DNA of 34,511 nucleotides from Pseudomonadota bacterium. GTDB taxonomy: Bacteria; Pseudomonadota; Gammaproteobacteria; Burkholderiales; Burkholderiaceae_C. Both the position numbers and the translations under genes were made by a program. Under the pieces are notes generated by a model. That model was not told where the DNA came from and did not search any database. It worked only from the letters and a program-made list of their open reading frames with translations. Positions 14,094 through 22,331 of the stretch are shown here, piece by piece. The stretch spans positions 1 to 34,511 of the forward strand of contig JAEZWW010000105.1 in assembly GCA_023442945.1 (NCBI GenBank), given 5' to 3'. How positions within the stretch are numbered: position 1 is the first letter of the stretch; each line of letters begins with the position of its first letter.

Positions 14094-14147
14094 GGTGTTT
14101 TCCTCCACTGCGCCTGAGAGAGATGCTGGGCTTACTGTATTCGGGAT

Positions 14148-14499
14148 CGGTACGAATGCGCTACCCCCGGCTAGTGATTGAGCCCAATTCGTACCGGCGG
14201 AACACTTGGCTGCATGTCGACCGAAGCAGTCAAGAGCGCTGCAACCACCACCCCCGAAGCCCAGGCCGAGTCCCCGGCGGCGACCTCGTCGTCCCGGGCC
14301 TTTGACTGGGACGCCATTGAGCGCGCCTACCGCATGGGCACCCGTGCCGTCACCGGTATCGCCACCGATCACAAGATCACCGAGGGCGCGATCCGCAAGC
14401 GTGCCAAGAAGGAAGGCTGGGTCCGTGACCTGAACGCCAAGGTACGAGCCAAGGCGGACGAGCTGGTACGAAAGGCCGAAGTACGAAATTCCGTACGAG
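14148..14499. repeat. GTACGA motif cluster at terS (possible pac/TerS site)
   Basis: GTACGA(A/G) occurs at 14150-14156, inverted at 14188-14194, then at 14442, 14466, 14481 and 14493. The first two extend to a 10-bp inverted repeat CGGTACGAAT / ATTCGTACCG (14148-14157, 14187-14196). The last four lie inside terS, where every one encodes Val-Arg as GTA CGA. Both codons are unusual here; another Val-Arg in the same gene, WVRDL, uses GTC CGT. Packaging-initiation sites in or near terS are common in headful phages (general knowledge). Confidence 0.5.
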
Positions 14500-14909
14500 C
14501 CGAGCAACGTTTGACCGAAACCCGCGAGGTCGAAGTCGAGGCGACGATCCAGAAGGAGATCCGCCTCTCCCAGCGCAGCGACATCAAGCGCTCCCGCGCG
14601 CTGTGCATGAAGCTGCTCACCGAGCTGGAGCAGCAGACCGGCCAAGTGCCTGAGTTGATGGCCCTGGGCGAGCTCCTGCGCACGCCGGACGACCGCGGCC
14701 AGGACAAGCTGAACGACATCTACCAGGCGGTGATCACCCTGCCTGAGCGCACCAAGACCATGAAGGCGCTGGCGGAGGCGCTGCGCATCCTGGTGTCGCT
14801 GGAGCGTGAAGCCTTCGGCATCGACGCCCAGCCCGACGCCGGCAACGAGGGCGACAAAGATTTCTTGGAGAGGCTGCTGCATGCCCGCGCCCGCGCCGCC
14901 AACCGCTAA
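14214..14909 (+). CDS. terS: terminase small subunit
   Basis: The DNA-recognition subunit of the packaging motor, 231 aa, expected to form a ring that binds the phage packaging site and delivers it to the large subunit. After a disordered Ala/Thr/Ser leader, DWDAIERAYRMGTRAVTGIA then HKITEGAIRKRAKKEGWVRD is a helix-turn-helix like that of many TerS proteins. A long helical middle (KVRAKADELVRKAEVRNSVR onward) would build the ring. The C-terminus is charged. ATG 14214 is taken because the protein begins MSTEAVKS; no strong ribosome-binding site is visible. It overlaps terL by 29 bases. The GTACGA repeats inside it may be its own target. Confidence 0.85.
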   Translation: MSTEAVKSAATTTPEAQAESPAATSSSRAFDWDAIERAYRMGTRAVTGIATDHKITEGAIRKRAKKEGWVRDLNAKVRAKADELVRKAEVRNSVRAEQRLTETREVEVEATIQKEIRLSQRSDIKRSRALCMKLLTELEQQTGQVPELMALGELLRTPDDRGQDKLNDIYQAVITLPERTKTMKALAEALRILVSLEREAFGIDAQPDAGNEGDKDFLERLLHARARAANR

Positions 14910-16389
14910 GGGTCGCCTGGCCCGGCCGGCCGCCGAGGAGGCGCTGCTGGTGGACGACATCGGCGCCTTCTACGACGATCCCGAAGGATTCGTGCGCTAC
15001 GTGTTCCCCTGGGGCCAGGCTGGCTCACCCCTGGCCGAGGAGACGGGCCCCGACACCTGGCAGTGCGAGGTGATGGCCGAGATCCGCCAAGCGCTGCTGT
15101 CCGGCGCCGATGTGCAAACCGCCATCCAGATTGCGGTGGCCAGCGGGCACGGTATTGGCAAGACCGGGCTGGTGGCCTGGATCATCCTGTGGTTCATGAG
15201 CACGCGGGAGTTCCCGCAGGTGGTGGTCACGGCCAACACGCGAACTCAGCTCACGACCAAAACCTGGCGCGAGCTGTCCAAGTGGCACAAGCTCAGCCTG
15301 CACGCACACTGGTTTGAGTGGACCGCGACCAAGTTCAACCACGTCCTGTACCCCGAGGTGTGGTTTGCAGCGGCCATTCCCTGGACCGAGCACAACTCGG
15401 AAGCCTTTGCTGGCACGCACGAGAACCACGTCCTGGTGATCTTCGACGAGGCCTCGGCCATCGCCGACAAGATCTGGGAGGTGACCGAGGGCGCGATGAC
15501 CACCGCCGGCGCGATGTGGCTGGCGTTCGGCAACCCGACGCAGACCACTGGCCGTTTCGCCCAGTGCTTCGGCAAGTTCAAACACCGCTGGATCACGCGC
15601 CAGGTGGACAGCCGCACCGCCAAGATGGCGAACAAGGCGCAGATCCAGAAATGGATCGACGACTACGGCGAGGACCATGACTTCGTGCGCGTTCGTGTGC
15701 GGGGCGTGTTCCCACGCGCTGGCTCGTTGCAGTTCATCGGCCAGGACATCGTCGGCGCGGCCCAGCGCCGCCGAGCCGAGGGTTACCAGCACTTCGCCAA
15801 GGTGCTCGGGGTCGATGTGGCCCGCCACGGTGACGACCAGACGGTGCTGACACGCCGGCAGGGCAACCACGTTTGGCCGCAGAAGAAGCTGCGCCAGCCC
15901 AACCTGATGACGCTGGCCGACCTGGTGGCCATGGAGATCGACGAGTACAAGCCGGACGCCGTGTTCGTCGATGCGACGGGCATGGGCTGGGGCGTGATCG
16001 ACCGCCTGCGCCAGATGGGCTTTGGCAAGCAGGTCTACGCCGTGCAGGTGGGCGAGTCTGCTTTGGAAGACGCCCGCTACCGCAACAAGCGCTCCGAGCT
16101 CTGGGCCCAGGGCAAAGCGTGGCTGGAAGGCGGCGGCTGCATCCCCGAAGACCCAGAGCTGGAGGCGGACCTGACCGCACCGCAGTTCGCCTACGACTTG
16201 CGCATGCGCATCGCCATCGAGAGCAAGGACGACATGAAGGCACGAGGTCTGTCCAGCCCGGACTGTGCTGATTCGCTGCTGCTGACCTTCGCATCGCCGA
16301 TAGCCAGCACCACCGCCACACCCGCCAAGGGTTGGCGCGACCGTCTGAACGTCGGCGGGGCGCGCCATTGGGACCAGGCCACCGCATGA
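14881..16389 (+). CDS. terL: terminase large subunit
   Basis: The ATPase/nuclease that pumps DNA into the prohead and cuts it, 502 aa. The ATPase domain shows a Walker A-like SGHGIGKTG (about 88-96), Walker B with catalytic Glu in VLVIFDEAS (about 184-192) and the coupling motif FGNPTQTTGRF. The RNase H-like nuclease domain shows its acidic residues in GVDVARHGDD (about 310), AVFVDATGMG (about 360) and SPDCADSLLL (about 459). All key motifs are present and the length is normal. ATG 14881 lies inside terS and has GGAG upstream. Its stop overlaps the portal start as ATGA, so packaging genes are coupled. Confidence 0.95.
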   Translation: MPAPAPPTAKGRLARPAAEEALLVDDIGAFYDDPEGFVRYVFPWGQAGSPLAEETGPDTWQCEVMAEIRQALLSGADVQTAIQIAVASGHGIGKTGLVAWIILWFMSTREFPQVVVTANTRTQLTTKTWRELSKWHKLSLHAHWFEWTATKFNHVLYPEVWFAAAIPWTEHNSEAFAGTHENHVLVIFDEASAIADKIWEVTEGAMTTAGAMWLAFGNPTQTTGRFAQCFGKFKHRWITRQVDSRTAKMANKAQIQKWIDDYGEDHDFVRVRVRGVFPRAGSLQFIGQDIVGAAQRRRAEGYQHFAKVLGVDVARHGDDQTVLTRRQGNHVWPQKKLRQPNLMTLADLVAMEIDEYKPDAVFVDATGMGWGVIDRLRQMGFGKQVYAVQVGESALEDARYRNKRSELWAQGKAWLEGGGCIPEDPELEADLTAPQFAYDLRMRIAIESKDDMKARGLSSPDCADSLLLTFASPIASTTATPAKGWRDRLNVGGARHWDQATA

Positions 16390-18494
16390 GCATCACCAGC
16401 ACCACCCTTGCCGCCATCGGCGACGCCACCGCGCGCGAGAACTGGGCGCGCTACCAGTATGGCAAGAACCGTGGCCACGTCGAGTACCTGGCCCACGCCG
16501 CGCGCTGCGAGGACATGTACATGGGCGGTGGGCGCCAGTGGACGCCGGAAGCCCGGGCTCAGCTGGCCTCTGAGCGCCGGCCGGCCTACGAATTCAACGA
16601 GATCAAGCCAAGCATCAACTCGACCATTGGCTACCAGATCCACAACCGCATGGACATCGCGTTCAAGCCGCGGGGCGGGGATGCTGACCTGAACCGGGCG
16701 ACGATCCTGTCCAAGGTGGCCATGCAGGTGGTCGACATGTGCAACCTGCATTGGCACGAGACGCAGGTGTTCAGCGACGGCGTGATTCAGCAGCGCGGCT
16801 ATTACGACGTGCGCATCAGCTTCGAGAACAACATCCAGGGCGAGATCGTGGTGAGCGACCTGGATGCCATGGATGTGATTCCGGACCCGGACGCCAAGGC
16901 CTACGACCCCGACAAGTGGGGTGACGTGCTGATCACTCGTTGGCTGACCCTGGACGAGATCGGCCAGCTGTACGGCCCCCGGGCGCGTAAGGCGGCCGAG
17001 GAGAGCAACGACGTCGGTGCAGACTTCGGGGAGTTCGACGACGAGCAGGAGCGCAGCAAGTTCGCCAGCCGCAACCACCTGGGCGAGTTCGACGCCTGCC
17101 TCAAGAAAGAGGACGGCCTGGATCGTTACCGAGTCATCGACCGCCAGCGCTTCGTGTACGAGCTGACGCCGTGCATCGTCTGGCCGGCCACTGGGGATGT
17201 GCGCGCCGAGGCCGACCTGGCGGTGGACTCCGTTGTCGACGCACTGGCCCAGGGCGCGGTGCGGGCCAAGCGCATGCGCCGCCGGGTGAAGTGGGCGGTG
17301 ACCACGCTCACCGCCACGCTGTTCGATGTCTACAGCCCGTACGAGCATTTCACGGTGGTGCCGTACTTCGCCTATTTCCGGCGCGGCAAGACCGGCGGCA
17401 TGGTGGACGACGCCATGGGACCGCAGGAAGCGCTGAACAAGGCCATCAGCCAGTCGATCCACATCGTCAACACCTCGGCCAACAGCGGGTGGATCACCGA
17501 TCAGAACTCGATCACCAACATGGCCGAGGGCGAGCTGGAGCTGCGTGGCGCATCCACTGGCTTGCACATCGAGGTCAAAGAGAACGCTCGCCGCCCCGAC
17601 AAGATCCAGCCCAACCAGGTGCCCGCCGGGATCGATCGCTTGATCGACCGTGCGGACAAGGCCCTCAAGGACGTGACGGTGCCCGAGGCCATGCGCGGCC
17701 AGCAGGGTCCGGAGACCTCCGGCATTGCGATTCAGGCCAAGCAGTTCGCCAGCCAGCAGCAGCTGGCCGTGCCGCTGGACAACCTGGCCTACACGCGCCG
17801 GCTGCTGGCCAAGCGCATCTTGAAGTTGATCCAGACCTACTACGACAGCCATCGCATCTTCCGGATCACGGAGACGGACCCCAAGACCGGCAAGCAGGTC
17901 GAGGACACGCTGGAGATCAACCGGTTCGACCCGGCCAGCGGTGGCTACTTGAACGACGTCACGATCGGGACGTACGACGTGGTGGTGACCGAGCAGCCGA
18001 TGCAGGTCACGTTCCAGAACAGCCAGTTCCAGCAGGCGCTGGAGATGCGCCAGGCCGGCATCGCTATCCCCGACCCGCAGGTCATTCGCTACTCGAATCT
18101 GGCCGACAAGCACGAAATCCTGGCCAGCATGGAGGGCACGCCACCGCCGCCCGACCCGACGCTGGAGGCACGCGCACGCCTGATCGACGCCCAGGCACGC
18201 AAGACCGCAGCTCAGGCAACGGACTTGCAGGTCAAGAGCCAGTACAGCGCGATCCAGACCGCCCAGGTGGTGGCCCAGACACCCCAGACCGCGCGCCTGG
18301 CCGATGGCCTGCTGCGCTCGGCCGGTGCCGTCGACCACGACGCCGCACCGATCGTGCCGGAGCCTACCGCGGGCACACCAGCGCTTGCCTTGCCCCACAA
18401 CACCGATCCCCTGACGCCCGCCAGTCCGGCGATGGGCCAGGAGGCCGGCATTGAAACCCTCGGGGCCGATGGTGTCCGAGACGGAATGAACTGA
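16386..18494 (+). CDS. portal protein, P22-like
   Basis: A 702-aa protein that forms the dodecameric gate through which DNA enters and leaves the head, and binds the terminase. The length and the segments YEFNEIKPSINSTIGYQIHN, DPDAKAYDPDKWGDVLITRW and AMGPQEALNKAISQSIHIVN match the P22-type portal family of podoviruses. QQGPETSGIAIQAKQFASQQ is the typical late core segment. The C-terminal 110 residues are a Gln/Ala-rich helix (ARARLIDAQARKTAAQATDL) and a Pro/Ala-rich tail, probably the barrel region. ATG 16386 overlaps the terL stop as ATGA. The P22-like type argues that the virion was short-tailed. Confidence 0.9.
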   Translation: MSITSTTLAAIGDATARENWARYQYGKNRGHVEYLAHAARCEDMYMGGGRQWTPEARAQLASERRPAYEFNEIKPSINSTIGYQIHNRMDIAFKPRGGDADLNRATILSKVAMQVVDMCNLHWHETQVFSDGVIQQRGYYDVRISFENNIQGEIVVSDLDAMDVIPDPDAKAYDPDKWGDVLITRWLTLDEIGQLYGPRARKAAEESNDVGADFGEFDDEQERSKFASRNHLGEFDACLKKEDGLDRYRVIDRQRFVYELTPCIVWPATGDVRAEADLAVDSVVDALAQGAVRAKRMRRRVKWAVTTLTATLFDVYSPYEHFTVVPYFAYFRRGKTGGMVDDAMGPQEALNKAISQSIHIVNTSANSGWITDQNSITNMAEGELELRGASTGLHIEVKENARRPDKIQPNQVPAGIDRLIDRADKALKDVTVPEAMRGQQGPETSGIAIQAKQFASQQQLAVPLDNLAYTRRLLAKRILKLIQTYYDSHRIFRITETDPKTGKQVEDTLEINRFDPASGGYLNDVTIGTYDVVVTEQPMQVTFQNSQFQQALEMRQAGIAIPDPQVIRYSNLADKHEILASMEGTPPPPDPTLEARARLIDAQARKTAAQATDLQVKSQYSAIQTAQVVAQTPQTARLADGLLRSAGAVDHDAAPIVPEPTAGTPALALPHNTDPLTPASPAMGQEAGIETLGADGVRDGMN

Positions 18495-18515
18495 AGACCA
18501 AACCAGGAGCTGAAC

Positions 18516-19475
18516 TTGAACCCACTGATGATGAAACACCGCGCCCGCCTGATGGCGCCTGCCGAAGCCGAGGGCGCTGACGCCGGCGGCACCGATACCG
18601 CTGACCAGGCCGTGCTGGACGATGACGATGCCTACATGGCGTTGTCGGCAGAGGAGCGCCGCCGGCTGCGTGGGGATGACGGTGCCAGCAGTGCGCCGCT
18701 CGCCAACCAGTCCGCGGCGAGCCCCGAACAGAGCGCGCCTGAGCAGGCAGCGGCCGAAGAGCCCGAAGACCCCGGCGAGAAGGCAGGCACTGGTATTCCC
18801 CGTGCGCGCTTCAACGAGGTCAACGATCGCCGCAAGGCGCTGGAGAGCGAGAACGAAGAGCTGCGCGCTCAGTTGGCTGCCCGCAACGGCACCGCGGCCA
18901 CGCAGGCGCCGGCCGCAGACCAGGGGTTCTCGATCGAGGAAGCTGAGGAGCGGTACGGCCAGCTGATGGCCGACGGCGACATGAAGGGCGCTGCGGCGCT
19001 GCGCATGCAGATCAACGCAGCCATCGAGGACAAGGCGTTCGAGCGCTTTCGCCACGCCACCGCCAACGACAAGGCCCGGGTGGACATGAACGCTACCGTC
19101 GAAGACCTGTTGGGGCAGTTCCCCTGGCTGGATGAACCCGAGGGTGCTGAGGCGCTGGAGCTGATCGTTGCCTTGGCCACGTCCAAGCGGCAGGCGGGCA
19201 TGGACGCCGCGACTGCGGTTCGACAGGCTGCAATGCTGGTGGCGCCGCGCTTCGGTGCCCCGGCTGGGGTTGGACAGCAGGGTGCCCCTTCTGGTGACAT
19301 ACGCACCCAGCGGGCCAACCAGCGCGGCGCATCGCATTCGATGCAACAGCCGCCGCTGCCGCAGGCGGGCATGGGCAACCGGGCCACGCCGGTGACGGTG
19401 GACACGTCCAAGCTCAGCGACGACGAGTACATGGCCTTGCCGGAGGCCGAGCGCAAGAAAGCGCGCGGCGATTGA
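18516..19475 (+). CDS. head scaffolding protein
   Basis: A 319-aa acidic, mostly disordered or helical protein placed between portal and capsid genes, the position and composition of a phage scaffold. It contains a Glu/Ala-rich linker, a coiled coil (NDRRKALESENEELRAQLAA) and a helix with EAEERYGQLMADGDMKGAAA. The same motif appears at both ends: DDDDAYMALSAEERRRLRGD near residue 36 and LSDDEYMALPEAERKKARGD at the very C-terminus. This may be a duplicated capsid- or portal-binding hook. The start is TTG 18516 with GGAG 6 nt upstream; ATGs at 18528 and 18531 are alternatives. Scaffold function is inferred from place and composition. Confidence 0.8.
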   Translation: MNPLMMKHRARLMAPAEAEGADAGGTDTADQAVLDDDDAYMALSAEERRRLRGDDGASSAPLANQSAASPEQSAPEQAAAEEPEDPGEKAGTGIPRARFNEVNDRRKALESENEELRAQLAARNGTAATQAPAADQGFSIEEAEERYGQLMADGDMKGAAALRMQINAAIEDKAFERFRHATANDKARVDMNATVEDLLGQFPWLDEPEGAEALELIVALATSKRQAGMDAATAVRQAAMLVAPRFGAPAGVGQQGAPSGDIRTQRANQRGASHSMQQPPLPQAGMGNRATPVTVDTSKLSDDEYMALPEAERKKARGD

Positions 19476-19485
19476 AGCCGGCTCG

Positions 19486-19516
19486 GGCTGAGGGGGAATC
19501 ACCCACCTCCTCAGCC
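19486..19516 (+). other. hairpin between scaffold and capsid genes
   Basis: GGCTGAGG (19486-19493) and CCTCAGCC (19509-19516) form an 8-bp stem with a 15-nt loop in the 169-base gap before the capsid gene. No T-run follows. It may stabilise the capsid mRNA 5' end or reduce readthrough. The rest of this gap shows no promoter I trust. Confidence 0.4.
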
Positions 19517-19644
19517 TTCAACCTCAACGGGTCGTCGCCCTGGGCGGGCGTTAAGCGGTCTGGTGCTCTTGGCCACCCATGCCATGTTTCCGCAGTTGGG
19601 CGGCGTCATGTCCCGAGAAGCAAACCCACTTTTTGGAAATTGAC

Positions 19645-20745
19645 ATGGAAACCAACTTTGCAGGGCTGACGCCCATTCAGAAGGTCAACTGGGCACGCGA
19701 GACCTGGAACGCTGCCCGCGACCAGATGTTCATCAAGAACTTCACCGGCAAGGGCGACAACAACGTCGTCCACCGCATCACCGAGCTGACCAAGACCGAG
19801 AAGGGCGATCAGTGCATCTTCCACCTGGTGGCCGACCTCGTTGGCGACGGCGTGATCGATGACAACGAGCGCGAAGGCAACGAAGAGGAGATGAAGTCGC
19901 ACAGCCAGATCATCTCCATCGATCAGATCAGCCACGGCGTGAAGAACAAGGGCAAGCTGGCCGATCAGCGGACGACGATCAACTTCCGTGAGCAGGGCCG
20001 CGACAAGCTGTCCTACTGGCTGGCCAACCGCACAGACCAGCTGGCGTTCCTGACGATGTCGAGCATCAGCTACGCCTTCAACAACGACGGTTCGCCGCGC
20101 GTCAACTCCCCGTTCCCTCAGCTGGCCTTCGCTGGCGACGTGCGACCGCCGTCGCCTAAGCGTTCGCTGATGTGGGACGGCACGTCGCTGGCGCTGTCCA
20201 GCACGGGCAGCATCACCAACGCCTTCGTGCCGAAGTACAGCATGATCGTGGACGCCATCGCCTACGCGAAGGAGCACCGCGTCAAGCCGCTGATGTCCGG
20301 CGGCAAGCCGTACTACGTCATGTTCGTGGCGCCCGGCACGCTGGCGATGCTCAAGAAGGACCCGGACTACCAGCGCGCGGTGGTGGCCGTGGCGACCAAG
20401 GCTGGCCTGGACTCGCCCTGGTTCACCGGTGCGACCGTGACGGTGGACGGTGCCGTGATCCACGAGCACAGCCTGGTCTTCACGACCAAGGGCGCCGCGG
20501 CTGGTGCCAAGTGGGGCGCCGCCGGTGCCATCAACGGCACGCGCACCTTGCTGTGCGGCGCGCAGGCGCTGGGCATGGCTGACCTGGGCCCCGGCGCCTG
20601 GGTGGAAAAGCTCTTCCAGTACGAAAGCCAAGTTGGCTTGAACATCGACAAGATGCTGGGCTTCCTCAAGCCGCAGTTCTATTCGATCTACGACAAGTCG
20701 ATCGAGGATTTCGGTGTCCTGTCGATCGACCACTACCTGCAGTAA
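19645..20745 (+). CDS. major capsid protein, N4-gp56 family
   Basis: A 366-aa head shell protein. The start METNFAGLTPIQKVNWARET, then MFIKNFTGKGDNNVVHRITE and the segment NREQGRDKLSYW-like FREQGRDKLSYWLANRTDQL are characteristic of the N4-gp56 / DUF4043 capsid family with the HK97 fold. The second half holds KPYYVMFVAPGTLAMLKKDP and GAQALGMADLGPGAWVEKLF. It is soluble, without signal or membrane segments. ATG 19645 is used; the GGAAA upstream is a weak ribosome-binding site, and the hairpin-containing 169-base gap precedes it. The length agrees with the family. It would assemble on the scaffold encoded just before it. Confidence 0.9.
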   Translation: METNFAGLTPIQKVNWARETWNAARDQMFIKNFTGKGDNNVVHRITELTKTEKGDQCIFHLVADLVGDGVIDDNEREGNEEEMKSHSQIISIDQISHGVKNKGKLADQRTTINFREQGRDKLSYWLANRTDQLAFLTMSSISYAFNNDGSPRVNSPFPQLAFAGDVRPPSPKRSLMWDGTSLALSSTGSITNAFVPKYSMIVDAIAYAKEHRVKPLMSGGKPYYVMFVAPGTLAMLKKDPDYQRAVVAVATKAGLDSPWFTGATVTVDGAVIHEHSLVFTTKGAAAGAKWGAAGAINGTRTLLCGAQALGMADLGPGAWVEKLFQYESQVGLNIDKMLGFLKPQFYSIYDKSIEDFGVLSIDHYLQ

Positions 20746-20804
20746 GCCCCTGGGCGGGGCCTGCGGGTCCCGCTCCCTCTCGCATTCATTGAACGGAGCA
20801 CACC

Positions 20805-21197
20805 ATGCCCATCAAGAAAAACGCTTCGCGCCAGGCACCCATCGTGGCGCATCTGAGCATCGGCTTTGCCGACCCTGTTGCCGGCACTGCCGAAGAGGCC
20901 ATCGAGCTGCCCGGCAACGCCATCGTGATCGGTGGCGCTGTGACGGTGGTCACCCCATGGAACGGCACGAGCGCGACGCTGAAGCTCGGCGACGCCGCGG
21001 ACGACGACCGCTACACCGCCGCTGCCGTTGACCTGAAGGCTGCTGGCCACACGCCGCTGACGCTGACAGGCTTCCAGCACATGACGGCCGAGTCGCTGAA
21101 GACGCTGGTGGCAGCCGCTGGCACCGCGACGGCCGGCGTGGCGTACGTCACCGTGCAGTACTACGTGCCGGGCCGCTCGGCCTTCACGCAAGGCTGA
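20805..21197 (+). CDS. probable head decoration protein, 130 aa
   Basis: A beta-rich, Ala/Thr/Val-rich protein (ELPGNAIVIGGAVTVVTPWN, then HTPLTLTGFQHMTAESLKTL and VAYVTVQYYVPGRSAFTQG). Its place is directly after the major capsid gene, as for small decoration or head-fibre proteins. The start MPIKKNASRQAPIV has GGAG 7 nt upstream. No catalytic motif is seen. Decoration function is inferred only from order, size and fold pattern. An 82-base gap without clear signals follows. Confidence 0.65.
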   Translation: MPIKKNASRQAPIVAHLSIGFADPVAGTAEEAIELPGNAIVIGGAVTVVTPWNGTSATLKLGDAADDDRYTAAAVDLKAAGHTPLTLTGFQHMTAESLKTLVAAAGTATAGVAYVTVQYYVPGRSAFTQG

Positions 21198-21279
21198 TCG
21201 GCTGTCTCAGGCAGGGCAGCAATGCCCCTTAGATCGGTGGCCCAGCGCCGCCGGTCGCTTCCCTCCAAAGGATCTCACC

Positions 21280-21639
21280 ATGACCAAGCGCTTTCGCTCC
21301 CCGACCGATTTCCCTCTGCACATCGCCCTGACATCGGGCCACACCGCTGTCGTGCCGCCCGAAGGCACGGAACTGGCGCCGATGTTCCACCGTGAAGCCA
21401 TCGCCCGCGGCGCTGTGCTGGCCGAAGGCGGCACAGCCGAAGATCACACCCAGGCCTTCAACCGCAAGCTCGTCCTGCGTGACGCCCTGCAGGCGATGGT
21501 CCAAGCCAAGGACAAGGACGACTTCACCGGTGACGGTCGTCCGAACCTGGTCAAGCTCAAGGCCAAGACGGGCTTCCAGGTCACACGCGAAGAAGCCGAC
21601 GCGATCTGGGCCGAGCTGTCGACCAACCTGGACGACTGA
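21280..21639 (+). CDS. head-associated protein, 119 aa
   Basis: Not assigned to a family. Residues 1-50 (FPLHIALTSGHTAVVPPEGT, then FHREAIARGAVLAEG) resemble a small beta domain. The second half is helical and charged: RKLVLRDALQAMVQAKDKDD, FTGDGRPNLVKLKAKTGFQV and TREEADAIWAELS. The pattern of a short beta domain plus a TGxxVTREExDxxW tail is seen in small phage structural proteins near the capsid gene. ATG 21280 has AAGGA upstream. It is followed after 2 bases by the next start, so it is probably coupled with the head-completion gene. Confidence 0.6.
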   Translation: MTKRFRSPTDFPLHIALTSGHTAVVPPEGTELAPMFHREAIARGAVLAEGGTAEDHTQAFNRKLVLRDALQAMVQAKDKDDFTGDGRPNLVKLKAKTGFQVTREEADAIWAELSTNLDD

Positions 21640-21641
21640 TC

Positions 21642-22313
21642 GTGAACGTTGGCCAGTTCATTGAGGCTTTCCGCACCGAGCGGATCGATCGCGGCTCGCC
21701 GCCGTTCTGGTCCGACGAGGAGATCGTCGGCTACCTCAACGACGCGGTCCAACAAGCCAACGAGCGCGCCTGGCTGACGGAAGATTGGACAACGCCCAGC
21801 GTGTGCGAGGTGGAGCTGGAGCAGGGCGTCAGCACCTACCGGCTCCATCCCAGCGTGCTGCATGTCAAAGAGGCCAGCCTCGACGGACACGTGCTGTGCG
21901 AGACGAGTTTCGAGGAATTGGCCTACCACTGGCCGGGCTGGCGCAAGGCGAGCGCAACGCCCCGACAGTTCGTATTCATCCCCGCCAGAGGCAACGTCCC
22001 AGCCAGTCTGCAGCTGGTCGCCACGCCGAATCAGGCGGGCACGCTGCACCTGGGCGTGTACCGCGGCGCTCTGCGCGAACTGGGGGTCAACGATTCCCAC
22101 GCTGAGCCCGAGCTGCCGCGGCGCTTTCATCGCCCGCTGCTGGACTGGGTCTACCGCTGCGCCATGCTCAAGCAGGACGCCGAGACCCTGAATCAGACCG
22201 GTTCCGCTCAACACGAGGCGCTGTTCGAGCGCAGCTTCGGCACCCGGGCGGACGCCAATGTGCAGCGCAAGCACCAAGACAAACGGCCACCCCTGGTGGC
22301 CAGCAGCTGGTAA
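21642..22313 (+). CDS. head-completion / adaptor-type protein, 223 aa
   Basis: A 223-aa protein starting at GTG 21642, two bases after the previous stop. The N-terminus, VGQFIEAFRTERIDRGSPPF and WSDEEIVGYLNDAVQQANER, is a helical segment like those that open podovirus head-completion proteins. The middle is beta-rich (CEVELEQGVSTYRLHPSVLH and ASLQLVATPNQAGTLHLGVY). The end is a helical region, RPLLDWVYRCAMLKQDAETL, then a basic tail. The pattern matches phage adaptor-like proteins that bind under the portal (inference from order and shape). No enzyme motif is visible. Confidence 0.65.
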   Translation: MNVGQFIEAFRTERIDRGSPPFWSDEEIVGYLNDAVQQANERAWLTEDWTTPSVCEVELEQGVSTYRLHPSVLHVKEASLDGHVLCETSFEELAYHWPGWRKASATPRQFVFIPARGNVPASLQLVATPNQAGTLHLGVYRGALRELGVNDSHAEPELPRRFHRPLLDWVYRCAMLKQDAETLNQTGSAQHEALFERSFGTRADANVQRKHQDKRPPLVASSW

Positions 22314-22331
22314 CAGCATTCAAGGATTCCC

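Noticed and set aside
16191..19502. 1103-aa minus-strand open frame opposite terL, portal and scaffold
   Set aside because: It is antisense to well-recognised head genes, has a low-complexity Leu/Val/Gly/Arg-rich sequence and no start signal.
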